In this document: in pieces, positions 53,954-63,077 of the stretch
How the letters are laid out: each line of letters starts with the position of its first letter
Numbering within the stretch: the stretch's first letter is position 1
Assembly: GCA_035299085.1 (NCBI GenBank)
Contig: DATGXG010000002.1
Coordinates: 1 to 64,000, forward strand
Origin: Bacteroidales bacterium
Lineage (GTDB): Bacteria; Bacteroidota; Bacteroidia; Bacteroidales; UBA10428
Direction of reading: 5' to 3'
DNA length: 64,000 nt
The notes under the pieces: model-generated
Seen by the model: the letters and a program-made list of their open reading frames with translations, nothing else
Databases searched by the model: none
Told to the model about the DNA's origin: nothing
Translations under genes and position numbers: made by a program

Positions 53954-54667
53954 ATGGAGCCTGGGGTAAAAAGAAAGTTGTATCTGATTCCTTCAACGCT
54001 GGGTGATTCAGATATCGATAAAGTAATTCCGGTTTATAACCGCGGAATCATCCGCGGATTAACCCATTTTGTGGCAGAAGAAGAAAAAACGGTGAGGCGT
54101 TTTCTGATCCGTTGCGGCTATCAGAATATTCAGCAGGCTGCTTTTTATTTATTGAATGAACACACTCCTCCCCGCGACATTCCTTTTATTTTTTCGGATT
54201 CAGGTTCAGCTGACCTTGGTTTGATTTCTGAAGCCGGGTTACCGGGTGTGGCAGATCCTGGAAATATGCTTGTTTCAGAAGCCTTCAGATTAGGTATGGA
54301 AGTTATTCCGCTTTCAGGCCCCTCTTCGCTTATGCTTGCCCTTATGGCATCCGGCCTCAATGGTCAGCAATTTGCCTTTAACGGATATCTTCCACAGAAA
54401 CCAAATGAAAGAATCGCCAGGATCAGGCATTTTGAGAAAAGATCGGCAGCTGAAAACCAATCGCAAATTTTCATTGAAGCCCCTTATCGCAATAATCACC
54501 TGGTGGAATCATTACTCAGCACCCTTAGACATGAAACCAGACTTTGCATAGCGGTGAATCTGACCCTTGAAAATGAATGGATCCGCACAAAGACAATCGG
54601 TGAGTGGATTAAACAACCCCCCGGAGATTTAAAAAAACTGCCGGCCGTATTTATTTTCCTGGCTTAG
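53954..54667 (+). CDS. Tetrapyrrole-methylase-fold (RsmI-like) methyltransferase
   Basis: A SAM-dependent methyltransferase of the CbiF/RsmI fold. Signatures: LYLIPSTLG, ISEAGLPGVADPGNMLV, VIPLSGPSSLMLALMASGLNGQQFAFNGYLPQK and IFIEAPYRNNHLVESLL. RsmI methylates the 2'-OH of C1402 in 16S rRNA. This protein (237 aa) has the catalytic core but lacks the C-terminal domain of full RsmI (about 280 aa). Its N-terminus also has an unusual segment (KVIPVYNRGIIRGLTHFVAEEEKTVRRFL). It may be a paralogue with another target. The stop directly abuts the convergent FKBP gene. Confidence 0.85.
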   Translation: MEPGVKRKLYLIPSTLGDSDIDKVIPVYNRGIIRGLTHFVAEEEKTVRRFLIRCGYQNIQQAAFYLLNEHTPPRDIPFIFSDSGSADLGLISEAGLPGVADPGNMLVSEAFRLGMEVIPLSGPSSLMLALMASGLNGQQFAFNGYLPQKPNERIARIRHFEKRSAAENQSQIFIEAPYRNNHLVESLLSTLRHETRLCIAVNLTLENEWIRTKTIGEWIKQPPGDLKKLPAVFIFLA

Positions 54668-55642
54668 TTATTGTCCCTGCTTGATATCCACGACTTCAAT
54701 ATCATAGATAAGACTTTGGTAAACAGGCACTACAGTGTAATTCTGAGTTGGATATACATATCCTGTTTTGCCGTAAGCCATTGAATTTCCAATCGCAATG
54801 GAAACCTTACTGTGGTTTTGGAATCGGATTGAATCAAAAGCTACCTTTAAACCGTTTGGAAACAGCATCATATTGGTAGGGGTTCTCATCCCGGGTTTAT
54901 ATCTCGATATTCCTTTTTCGGCATTCGAATCAAAAACACGATTTGCCACTATGGTGCTCCCATAGGCATCCACGATCCGTCCTGTATAATTAAAATAAAT
55001 CGAATCCCCGCTGCCGAAAGAATCGATTGCTGTTGAAGCTTCTGTGATCTTATACCAGAGCGTGGTATCACCAATTTGCGTTCCCTCACTATAATTTTCC
55101 TGAACATAAAGATACATTGTAGAATCATCAAAAGCTTCAGGGTCTTTTATGACTTTAAGCAATTCAAGCTCATAAACAAGAGGCTTATAATCGTAGTTAG
55201 CCTTATCTGATGGCAGTATTACGGTAGCTTTGCCGCCTTCCTTCATAAGCGAAAGCGCTTCGTTGATGCCCGGCATACTGTAACCGTACATCATTTTAAT
55301 TGGTCCGTATAAATAATATTTGAAAATACCCGAGAGAGGCCAGTCGGCTTTTAACGAATCGTAGCTGGTCTCACGGATCACACCATCCTCAAGATACCTT
55401 CCGACATAATTAATAACCACATAATTGTCTTTTCCAGGAGTCACGCCGGTTCCGGCCTTATTCTCAATAAAATAAATACCTCCTTCTGTTTTTTTATCCT
55501 CAGTAATATTATGATCAGCCAGGTATTTACTGATTATCTTTTTCTCGTTATTTTCGAGATCTTCAATATCGTTTTTAACACAACCTGATGCCAGCACTAT
55601 GAATGCTGAAACAAAGAAAGGGAGCAGCTGAATTTTTCTCAT
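54668..55642 (-). CDS. FKBP-type lipoprotein, two degenerate FKBP domains
   Basis: Lipobox LASGC (Cys21). Two FKBP-like halves: about 50-165 (YVVINYVGRYLEDGVI, then MKEGGKATVILPSDKANYDYKPLVYELELLKV) and about 180-322 (IYFNYTGRIVDAYGSTIVANRVFDS, then SIAIGNSMAYGKTGYVYP). Several active-site aromatic residues are changed, so isomerase activity is doubtful; a chaperone role is more likely. Third gene of the FKBP set. Confidence 0.85.
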   Translation of the reverse strand: MRKIQLLPFFVSAFIVLASGCVKNDIEDLENNEKKIISKYLADHNITEDKKTEGGIYFIENKAGTGVTPGKDNYVVINYVGRYLEDGVIRETSYDSLKADWPLSGIFKYYLYGPIKMMYGYSMPGINEALSLMKEGGKATVILPSDKANYDYKPLVYELELLKVIKDPEAFDDSTMYLYVQENYSEGTQIGDTTLWYKITEASTAIDSFGSGDSIYFNYTGRIVDAYGSTIVANRVFDSNAEKGISRYKPGMRTPTNMMLFPNGLKVAFDSIRFQNHSKVSIAIGNSMAYGKTGYVYPTQNYTVVPVYQSLIYDIEVVDIKQGQ

Positions 55643-55653
55643 AGCAGAAAGAA

Positions 55654-56574
55654 TTAATCGTTGTGAACCGGATCAGCTAATGCTGATTTGTTTAACGGCG
55701 AAGATACCTTTAAAATTTCAACCTCAAAAATGAGAGATGTGAATGGCGGTATCAACTGATTGGATGATCCCTCATTCCCGAATGCAAGCTGTGAGGGCAA
55801 AATAAACAGGCTTTTCTCACCTTCGCTCATCATTCCGATAGCCTGCTCCAGTCCTTCAATTACCTGCCACTCGGTACCATAAACAAACTGAAAGGGCTGT
55901 CCGCGCTTTACGGTAGAATCAAAAAACCTGCCATTGAGAAATTTCCCTTCATAATTAACGGTAACCGTATCCCCTTTTTCAACCTTAATACCATTGCCCT
56001 TTATGAGATTAAGGTAATACATACCGCCTGGCAAAGGACTCACATTCAGCTTTTCCTGGTCAATAAACTGGGTGAGGATTACTTTTTCATATTCACCAAA
56101 ATCCTGAATCCATGAAAGAAAGGCCTGTTTCTCGCGGGTGTAGTCTTCTTCAGTTTGTATGTCGATCATATCAACCTTTACCTTTACGGGATCATCTGTT
56201 TTAATAAAACGTGGTAAAGGACTGTGAAGTGTGTTTTCGAAAAATTTAGCGGCCGAAAGAATAAAAACAGCACTTTCTTCAGGGGATAGTAAGGTAAAAC
56301 ATTCATCAATAGCACCTTCATAAGCAGGTTCTTTTACCTGGAATTTTCTTTTTCCGTCGAAGAATGCGGAATCGTTCATCGTCAGGTAGGTAAGATTTAC
56401 GGTTATATAGTCGCCCGGTTTAGCTTTAACTGAATCCTCATCTCCAATAGCCGTGAGTTTATAGTATATACCATGCGATGCTTTCTTATAACCCGGGTAT
56501 CGGGCAAAATGATCACATGAAACAACTGAAAATAAGAGAATCAGAAAGAATATTTCATGAAGCTGCCTGTGCAT
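55654..56574 (-). CDS. FKBP-type peptidyl-prolyl isomerase lipoprotein
   Basis: Lipobox SVVSC (Cys20). A degenerate N-terminal FKBP-like region (about 35-140) and a canonical FKBP domain (about 185-290) with VTVNYEGKFLNGRFFDSTVKRGQPFQF and IPPFTSLIFEVEILKV. An outer- or inner-membrane isomerase or chaperone of the periplasm. Overlaps the preceding FKBP gene by 20 bases. Confidence 0.88.
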   Translation of the reverse strand: MHRQLHEIFFLILLFSVVSCDHFARYPGYKKASHGIYYKLTAIGDEDSVKAKPGDYITVNLTYLTMNDSAFFDGKRKFQVKEPAYEGAIDECFTLLSPEESAVFILSAAKFFENTLHSPLPRFIKTDDPVKVKVDMIDIQTEEDYTREKQAFLSWIQDFGEYEKVILTQFIDQEKLNVSPLPGGMYYLNLIKGNGIKVEKGDTVTVNYEGKFLNGRFFDSTVKRGQPFQFVYGTEWQVIEGLEQAIGMMSEGEKSLFILPSQLAFGNEGSSNQLIPPFTSLIFEVEILKVSSPLNKSALADPVHND

Positions 56575-57097
56575 CTGCCTTTATGATTTTTAGATGATAT
56601 ACAATTATGGAACGAGCCGGAATTTTATCACCGTCTCCCTGGAATCCGAATGCCAGGTGCGGAGGAAGAATAAGGACGGCTTCGCTGCCTTTTTGCAGGA
56701 GCCTGACGCCTTCATCAAGGCCTGATTCCACTTCCCCTTTACCAACTGTAAATTGTTTATTTCCGAGCGAATCCGAACTGTAACAACGAGTTCCGTCAAG
56801 AAGCCTGACATCATATTCAAGCGTCACTGTCATTCCATCCTTAACCGGTTCGCCGGTTCCTTTTTTAGTAATTCCATACCACAATCCCGTTTCAGATTCC
56901 TGAAGGGATAGATTATGCTGCCTCATATAATCAGTGATTTTTTGCTTGTCTTTTTGTACAAGCATCCTGTTCACTTCAACCATGGCGTTCTGTGTTTCCC
57001 TTACCTCTTTTTCCGTAATCTGCCTTTCCGGCTGACGGGAACAACTGCCCGTGACCAGGGCAACAGTCAGAAGGAATAAAACATTAATCCTCATCAC
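56555..57097 (-). CDS. FKBP-type lipoprotein (GldI-like)
   Basis: Lipobox TGSC (Cys19), a helical region (25-65) and one FKBP domain (about 70-175) with LPPHLAFGFQGDGDKIPARS. In Flavobacterium the FKBP lipoprotein GldI, needed for gliding and type IX secretion, lies next to DHH-phosphoesterase and ndk genes, an arrangement I recognise here. Orthology is plausible but not shown by sequence alone. Overlaps the DHH gene by 14 bases. Confidence 0.82.
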   Translation of the reverse strand: MMRINVLFLLTVALVTGSCSRQPERQITEKEVRETQNAMVEVNRMLVQKDKQKITDYMRQHNLSLQESETGLWYGITKKGTGEPVKDGMTVTLEYDVRLLDGTRCYSSDSLGNKQFTVGKGEVESGLDEGVRLLQKGSEAVLILPPHLAFGFQGDGDKIPARSIIVYHLKIIKADAQAAS

Positions 57098-58130
57098 GGT
57101 TCAATTTATCGCGATAACGGGGCAATAAATCCTTAAATTGTTTTAAGGCTTCGTCAAGAGAGCAATATGCCTCCCCACCTGAAGCATTTTTATGCCCTCC
57201 GCCATGAAAATGATCTCTTGAGAATTCATTAACAGGAAATGTACCCTTCGAACGGAATGAAAGTTTTATATGATCATCCTTTTCAAGGAACAGGGCCGAG
57301 AAGCAAACTCCTTTTATCGACAGGGGATAATTAACAAATCCTTCACTGTCGCCCACTTCGAAGTGGTATTTTTTCATATCAGCTTTTGAAATTGAAATGA
57401 TACCTGTTTTGAATTCAGGAAAAACTTCAAGTTTCTCATTCAGGCTGAAACCAAGCAGGCGCATTCGGTGTTCCGAATAATTATCGTATACAAAGGAATA
57501 GATCTCATCTTTGTTGATTCCGTAATCCAGCAGATCAGCCACAGTTTCCCACGTTTTCCGGTTAGAGGAATTATAGCTGAAGCATCCTGTATCGGTCATA
57601 ATGCCTGTGAAAAGGCAAGCCGATATTTCAGCGTCCATCTGATTTTTAAAGGCTGCTTCATGAATAAACCGGTATACCAGTTCTGCAGTTGAGCTGGCGG
57701 AAGGATCGGACAGCATACAATCCACTTTCATTGTGGGTGCGGGATGATGGTCAATGAGCACCCTGAAGGCTGCTGAGGATTCAAATACATCGCGAAGGTC
57801 ACGGAATCTTTTGATTTCATTGAAATCAATGGCGAAGATCATTTCAGCATTCTTCAATATGCCAACCACCCTGTCATGTTCATGTTTAAGGATAACGATT
57901 TTATCTGAACCCGGCATCCATTTAAGAAATTCAGGGTAGTCGTTGGGAGAAATCACATCACAGTTGTGCCCCATTTTTGTGAACAGCCGGTTCAGGGCAA
58001 GTGCAGAACCCAATGTATCGCCGTCGGGATTAAGATGACAAAGAATGGCTATTTTTTTTGCCTGACTTTTAAGTAACTTAACAGTTTGGCTTATATTCTG
58101 CCAGATGATTTGACCTTCAGAATTATTCAT
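57084..58130 (-). CDS. nrnA: DHH-family phosphoesterase (NrnA-like)
   Basis: Bifunctional oligoribonuclease and phosphoadenosine-phosphate phosphatase family, which degrades nano-RNA and pAp. Metal-binding motifs: HLNPDGD (32-38), a D in FAIDFN, DHH (127-129) and the DHHA1 GGGHKNASGG near residue 309. 348 aa. It heads the FKBP unit. A minus-strand TAAATTTG box (58164-58171) lies 34 bases before the ATG. Confidence 0.93.
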   Translation of the reverse strand: MNNSEGQIIWQNISQTVKLLKSQAKKIAILCHLNPDGDTLGSALALNRLFTKMGHNCDVISPNDYPEFLKWMPGSDKIVILKHEHDRVVGILKNAEMIFAIDFNEIKRFRDLRDVFESSAAFRVLIDHHPAPTMKVDCMLSDPSASSTAELVYRFIHEAAFKNQMDAEISACLFTGIMTDTGCFSYNSSNRKTWETVADLLDYGINKDEIYSFVYDNYSEHRMRLLGFSLNEKLEVFPEFKTGIISISKADMKKYHFEVGDSEGFVNYPLSIKGVCFSALFLEKDDHIKLSFRSKGTFPVNEFSRDHFHGGGHKNASGGEAYCSLDEALKQFKDLLPRYRDKLNRDED

Positions 58131-58163
58131 GCATGATTCGAAAACGCAGTGTTTTTAAAAGGT

Positions 58164-58171
58164 CAAATTTA
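58164..58171 (-). promoter_or_regulatory. Promoter -7 box for the nrnA-FKBP unit
   Basis: TAAATTTG on the minus strand fits TAnnTTTG. A variant box TATATTCG (58229-58236, plus) for ndk lies further right. Confidence 0.5.
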
Positions 58172-58262
58172 ATTAAGTTCTTATCTCAATGGCTGATTTG
58201 TGTAATCAAGTTTTTAATTAATTTTATTTATATTCGCCCATACACCAATAAAAATCAAGATT

Positions 58263-58697
58263 ATGGCCGGAACAAAGACCTTTTTCATAATCAAGCCGGG
58301 GGCTGTAAGTCATGAATATATAGGACCCATTCTTGCCAAGATCAATGCCGCCGGTTTTCATTTTTCGGCATTGAAGCTTACCATGCTGGACCGGTATCAT
58401 GCTGAACATTTTTACGCGGTTCATAAACAGAAGCCGTTTTTCGAAAGTCTTGTAACTTTTATGACTTCCGGCCCTGTCGTTGTGGGAATACTTGAGAAGG
58501 AAAATGCTGTGGCTGATTACAGGAAACTGATGGGTGCCACTGATCCTGCAAAGGCTGAAGAAGGAACCATACGAAAACTTTTTGCTGAAAACATTGAACG
58601 CAATGCGGTTCATGGATCTGACAGCGACGAAAATGCCGATATTGAATGCGATTTCTTTTTTGCAAAGGGAGAGCGATTTTCAAAATTCGAGGAGTGA
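58263..58697 (+). CDS. ndk: Nucleoside diphosphate kinase
   Basis: Transfers a phosphate from NTP to NDP through a phospho-histidine. H117 lies in RNAVHGSDS; KPGAVSHEYIG and the CxxE-type Kpn loop are conserved. 144 aa, normal. It precedes the OPT transporter by 18 bases. Confidence 0.97.
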   Translation: MAGTKTFFIIKPGAVSHEYIGPILAKINAAGFHFSALKLTMLDRYHAEHFYAVHKQKPFFESLVTFMTSGPVVVGILEKENAVADYRKLMGATDPAKAEEGTIRKLFAENIERNAVHGSDSDENADIECDFFFAKGERFSKFEE

Positions 58698-58715
58698 AAA
58701 ATTAAAAATAACTAT

Positions 58716-60785
58716 ATGGCCGAAAATAAAAAATTTATTCCGTTTGTATCACCTGATACCAGTATGAAGGAGTTTTCAGTGAGGGCACTGATCATCGGAC
58801 TTGTCATGGCTGTTGTGTTGGGAGCCGCCAATGCCTACCTGGGCCTGAAGGCGGGAATGACAATTGCTGCAACGTATCCTGCAGCGGTGATTGGTATGGC
58901 AATTCTGAAAGCCATGAGAGGATCGATTCTTGAAGAGAACTTCGCCCGTACCGTAGGTTCAATAGGTGAGTCGGTTGCTGCCGGAGCTATTTTCACACTT
59001 CCGGCATTTTTTGTATCCGGAATCTGGGATCCTTTCTTTACTCCCGGCCATTATGTGGCATCCACCCTCATTCTCATCGCAGGTGGCGTGCTGGGTATCA
59101 TGTTTGTTGCCCTTTTACGGCGTGTGATGGTTGAAGATACCGAATTGCCCTTTCCCGAATCGGTTGCAGCCGCTGAAATTCATAAGGCAGGCCAGTCGAC
59201 AGGCAACAATTCAAAGTTTCTTTTCGCCGCCATGGCTATGGGAGGGCTTGTTAAATTACTCGGAGAAATCAAGCTGTTCCCTGTTTACTGGGAAAAGTTC
59301 TTCCTTTTTGTCAAACAAACTGTTACAGGTACCAAATTTACAGGCCAGGGCGGTATGATGCTCGGAAGTCCCGGAATTAGTCCCGCTTACATTGGCGTTG
59401 GCTATATTATTGGTCCGCGTCTGGGTTCTTTGAACTTCAGTGGGGGTGTTCTTGCGTGGGGCTTGCTTACACCCATGATCCTGTATTTCCTGGCTCCCTC
59501 ATTCGATCTGAATGCCATGGCTGCTTCGGTGATGGCTTCAAATCCTTCCCTCACACCCGATGCTGCCATGCATAAAGTGTGGACTGACACCTTCTATTCC
59601 ATTTGGCGTTATGTTGTCCGCCCCATAGCTATCGGCGGAATGCTTGTCAGCGCAGTATTCACCTTGTGGAGAATGAGAAAAAGCCTCACAGCAGGTATTG
59701 CCAGATCAGTTAGCGATGTGAAAAAGGCCGCTGCCGGTCAGCAGGTTGACATTCCGCGGAATGAAAAAGATATTCCCTTCAACCGCATAATGATCGGTAT
59801 TTTTTCAGTTGCCGTGCTTACTTTCCTCATCACCTTTTATATATTCCATACAAGCGCATTGGTTGCCCTTGTTGCCGCCACTGTAATGATTATCCTTGCC
59901 TTCTTTTTCGCAGCCGTATCGGGTTACCTTGTAGGTATCATGGGCTCAAGCAATAACCCCATATCAGGACTTACCCTTACCGCTCTTGTGGTTACCGCAT
60001 TGCTTATGGTTGCCCTTGGCGTAACCGGAACTGAAGGCGTCGCATCGGTTCTTGGAGTGGCAGCCATAGTATGCGTTTCAGCTGCTGTGGCCGGTGAAAT
60101 GTTGCAGGACCTTAAAGCCGGGCATATCCTGGGTGGAACACCCTGGCGAATGCAGGTTGGTGATATCATAGGCGTTGTACTGGCCGGCCTTGTAATGTTC
60201 GGCGTCCTGGTTTTCCTCAATGACGGTGACATTGCAAAAGGCATCCGTGAAGGGTATGACGGCGGTTTTGGAAGTAAAAACCTCTCTGCCCCACAGGCCA
60301 GTCTAATGGCTATATTATCAAAGGGTATTGTTAGCGGACAAATGGCATGGCCTTTAATTATTGCCGGTATGCTTATGGGAGTAGCATTCATTATGATGCA
60401 GGTTAAAAGCCCCATGCTGGTTTGCGTAGGTATGTACCTTCCGTTGGAAACCACGTTTGCCATTTTCCTTGGCGGACTTTTTAAAGGTCTTGTTGACAAT
60501 ATCAGTGAGAAACGAAAATTCTCAGCTGCTCAGAAAATCAATTCGGAAAACACCGGGGTATTGCTGGCCTCAGGATTAATAGCAGGCGAAGCACTGATGG
60601 GACTTGTAATCGCCATTTTCGCTGTCGGGAATATTTTCCTTTACGATATAGTTTCAATTTTCAAGCATCCTCCTTTCATTATAAGTATACTTGTGTTGGC
60701 TGTGATAGCTGTTGTACTTGTAAGAATTCCCCTGAGGAATGCCGGAAAAGCTGATGCACCCGTACCGCCGGGCGCTGTAATGTAG
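58716..60785 (+). CDS. OPT-family oligopeptide transporter
   Basis: 689 residues with about sixteen membrane helices. N-terminal FSVRALIIGLVMAVVLGAANAYLGLKAGMT and the motif IAATYPAAVIGMAIL are typical of bacterial OPT proteins. The family imports small peptides or metal chelates by proton symport. Followed seven bases later by the PqqD-like gene. The substrate cannot be read. Confidence 0.94.
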   Translation: MAENKKFIPFVSPDTSMKEFSVRALIIGLVMAVVLGAANAYLGLKAGMTIAATYPAAVIGMAILKAMRGSILEENFARTVGSIGESVAAGAIFTLPAFFVSGIWDPFFTPGHYVASTLILIAGGVLGIMFVALLRRVMVEDTELPFPESVAAAEIHKAGQSTGNNSKFLFAAMAMGGLVKLLGEIKLFPVYWEKFFLFVKQTVTGTKFTGQGGMMLGSPGISPAYIGVGYIIGPRLGSLNFSGGVLAWGLLTPMILYFLAPSFDLNAMAASVMASNPSLTPDAAMHKVWTDTFYSIWRYVVRPIAIGGMLVSAVFTLWRMRKSLTAGIARSVSDVKKAAAGQQVDIPRNEKDIPFNRIMIGIFSVAVLTFLITFYIFHTSALVALVAATVMIILAFFFAAVSGYLVGIMGSSNNPISGLTLTALVVTALLMVALGVTGTEGVASVLGVAAIVCVSAAVAGEMLQDLKAGHILGGTPWRMQVGDIIGVVLAGLVMFGVLVFLNDGDIAKGIREGYDGGFGSKNLSAPQASLMAILSKGIVSGQMAWPLIIAGMLMGVAFIMMQVKSPMLVCVGMYLPLETTFAIFLGGLFKGLVDNISEKRKFSAAQKINSENTGVLLASGLIAGEALMGLVIAIFAVGNIFLYDIVSIFKHPPFIISILVLAVIAVVLVRIPLRNAGKADAPVPPGAVM

Positions 60786-60792
60786 TATTGTA

Positions 60793-61128
60793 ATGGCCCG
60801 AGATCCGCGGAATTTTCTGGATATGGTTCCTGTCCGGAATATAACTGAATTCACCAGGGATGGGGATGAAATAACATTGCTTCTTCCTAAGTTCAAAAGT
60901 GCCTGGATGCGTAAATGGCTGATACCGCCGCGCAGGTCGGCCCACATCAAAATTCACCTTGATACAATGGGAAGCAAGGTATGGGATTTGATTGATGGCA
61001 TACGGAACACGGGAGAGATCTGTGAACGGATGAATCCAGGTTCCGCTGAACCGGCAGAACCGATGGAAAAAAGAGTCACTGAATTCCTAAGGCAGCTTTA
61101 TAAAAACAGATTTATTCTTTTTAAATAA
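60793..61128 (+). CDS. PqqD-like (RRE-fold) protein
   Basis: 111 residues with a PqqD-family fold: IHLDTMGSKVWDLIDGIRNTGEICERM, then a C-terminal helix VTEFLRQLYKNRFILF. PqqD proteins bind leader peptides of RiPP precursors, but no radical-SAM or precursor gene lies here. Positively charged N-terminus (MARDPRNFLDMVPVRNI). It lies between the OPT gene (seven-base gap) and the POT gene (18-base gap), so it is probably part of the same transcript. Confidence 0.85.
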   Translation: MARDPRNFLDMVPVRNITEFTRDGDEITLLLPKFKSAWMRKWLIPPRRSAHIKIHLDTMGSKVWDLIDGIRNTGEICERMNPGSAEPAEPMEKRVTEFLRQLYKNRFILFK

Positions 61129-61146
61129 CATTAAAAACCTTTTCAA

Positions 61147-62820
61147 ATGTTTAAAGGACATCCAAGGGGATTGCTGATTGCATCCCTTGCCAATATGGGC
61201 GAAAGATTTGGTTTCTACACCATGTATGCTATTTTCACCTTGTTCCTTCAGGCAAAATATGGCTATGATTCCAGTAAAACAGGGTTCATATGGGCAAGCT
61301 TCCTGTTTGGTGTTTATTTCCTGCCCCTTTTGGGAGGTTTTATTGCGGATAAACTCCTGGGATACGGGAAAACAATAACAGTGGGAATTTTTGTTATGTT
61401 TTTCGGCTATTTGCTACTTGCCATGCCGCTGAAGGGAGATACAAGCCTGTGGCTGGTGATCGGTGCACTGTTCACAGTGGCTCTCGGCACCGGACTTTTC
61501 AAGGGCAATCTTCAGGCACTTGTCGGCAATATGTACGATGATCCGAAATACAGCGACAAACGCGATTCGGCTTTCACCATTTTCTATATGTGCATCAATA
61601 TTGGCGCCATGTTTGCTCCAACGGCTGCAGAAGCGGTGAACAATTACGTACTTAAAGCGGCTCATTATACATATGACTCAAGGATTCCCGCACTTGCCCA
61701 CAAATTCCTGGAGAGCAAGCTCGGCAATATTACTGAATACCTGAACATAGCCAGACTGCAGGATGCAAATGTTACAGCTGAAACACTCGGGAGCTTTTCG
61801 CAAAACTATATTGATGCACTGAGTAAATCGTATCATTATGCCTTCGGTGTTGCATGTATAAGTCTCATTATTTCAATCATTATATTCCTAGGCTTTAAGA
61901 AGTTTTACAGTTATGCAGATAAGACCGAAAAACAAAAAGCCATGGCCGACAAAACGGCTGTTATAGAACTTTCTCCTGAAGAAACGAAAAGGCGTGTTTT
62001 TGCCCTTTTCATGGTATTTTTTGTAGTGATTTTCTTCTGGATGTCTTTTCATCAGAACGGTTTAACAATGACACTTTTTGCCCGTGATTATACCGTTCCA
62101 TCAGTCGGAAGATTCACTAACCTGTGGTTTGACCTTTTCGGTTTATTGCCGATTTTGTTGTCTGTCATCGGTCTCGTATTTGCCCTGGGTAAAAAGAACC
62201 AGGTAAAAACAAGGCTATTAGGTTTTGGTGCCTTTGTTCTGTTCGGACTTTTGGCGTATTGGCGTTACAGGGGATACGGAGAATCCAATCCCTTCACTCC
62301 CCAGAAGTTCCAGCATTTTAACCCATTTTTCATTGTGGCACTGGGACAGATTGTTTTGGGTATCTACGCATGGCTGCGGCTAAAAGGCAAGGAACCTTCG
62401 TCACCCCGAAAAATAGGATATGGCATGATCATTACAGCCATAGCTTTCAGCCTGCTCATTATTGCTTCACTGAATTTACCGTCGCCGAAATCAATCGGCG
62501 GTGAAGTTTCACATACACTGGTCTCGCCATACTGGCTGATATCCACTTATTTTATGCTCACCATTGCTGAATTGTTCCTGAGTCCTATCGGCATCTCCTT
62601 CGTATCGAGGGTTGCTCCGCCTAAATATAAGGGACTGGCACAGGGTGGATGGTTTGCTGCCACTTCAGTGGGTAACCTGCTTGTAGGATTGATGGGCTAT
62701 TTCTGGGACAAGGTTTCCCTGAGCGTGTTCTGGTCGATTCTCGTATTTTGCTGCCTGCTATCGGCCTCATTTATATTCATTATCATAAAGAGGCTGGAAA
62801 AAGCAAGTGAGACGGCGTAG
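61147..62820 (+). CDS. POT-family (PTR2) proton-dependent peptide transporter
   Basis: 557 residues, about fourteen membrane helices. The family signature NMGERFGFYTMYAIFTLFL (ExxERFxYY-type, with GERFGFY) and GTGLFKGNLQALVGNMYDD are conserved. Imports di- and tripeptides with protons. Its stop is followed by repeat copy C. A large central loop (about 180-215) is more polar than usual. Confidence 0.95.
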   Translation: MFKGHPRGLLIASLANMGERFGFYTMYAIFTLFLQAKYGYDSSKTGFIWASFLFGVYFLPLLGGFIADKLLGYGKTITVGIFVMFFGYLLLAMPLKGDTSLWLVIGALFTVALGTGLFKGNLQALVGNMYDDPKYSDKRDSAFTIFYMCINIGAMFAPTAAEAVNNYVLKAAHYTYDSRIPALAHKFLESKLGNITEYLNIARLQDANVTAETLGSFSQNYIDALSKSYHYAFGVACISLIISIIIFLGFKKFYSYADKTEKQKAMADKTAVIELSPEETKRRVFALFMVFFVVIFFWMSFHQNGLTMTLFARDYTVPSVGRFTNLWFDLFGLLPILLSVIGLVFALGKKNQVKTRLLGFGAFVLFGLLAYWRYRGYGESNPFTPQKFQHFNPFFIVALGQIVLGIYAWLRLKGKEPSSPRKIGYGMIITAIAFSLLIIASLNLPSPKSIGGEVSHTLVSPYWLISTYFMLTIAELFLSPIGISFVSRVAPPKYKGLAQGGWFAATSVGNLLVGLMGYFWDKVSLSVFWSILVFCCLLSASFIFIIIKRLEKASETA

Positions 62821-62831
62821 GTAAAACGCCC

Positions 62832-63073
62832 CGTCATTGCGAGGAGCCAGATAATCAATGATTATAGTAAAAACATAAAGCGACGAAGCAATCTGCCCGA
62901 ACTGGCAGGGCTTTCCCAAGAGATTGTTTTCAATATTATACTTATTGATTCAGGCTCTTCTAATGGCTAAGTTCTTCCTGTGCGGGCAGATTGCTTCGTC
63001 GCTATCCATTCTGCTATAATCATATATAGTCACGCTCCTCGCAATGACGAACGTACGCTCCTCGCAATGACGA
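62832..63073. repeat. CGTCATTGCGAGGAGC-type inverted-repeat element, copy C
   Basis: Left arm CGTCATTGCGAGGAGC (62832 on) with GCGACGAAGCAATCTGCCCG near 62880-62899 faces CGGGCAGATTGCTTCGTCGC (from 62983) and ends GGAGCG-like / CGCAATGACGA (63050). A 19-base piece of the right end is then duplicated at 63055-63073. It lies between the convergent POT and C69 genes. Confidence 0.87.
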
Positions 63074-63077
63074 TTTC

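Noticed and set aside
59924..60499. Minus-strand frame of 191 codons
   Set aside because: Shadow of the OPT transporter; no motif and no promoter.
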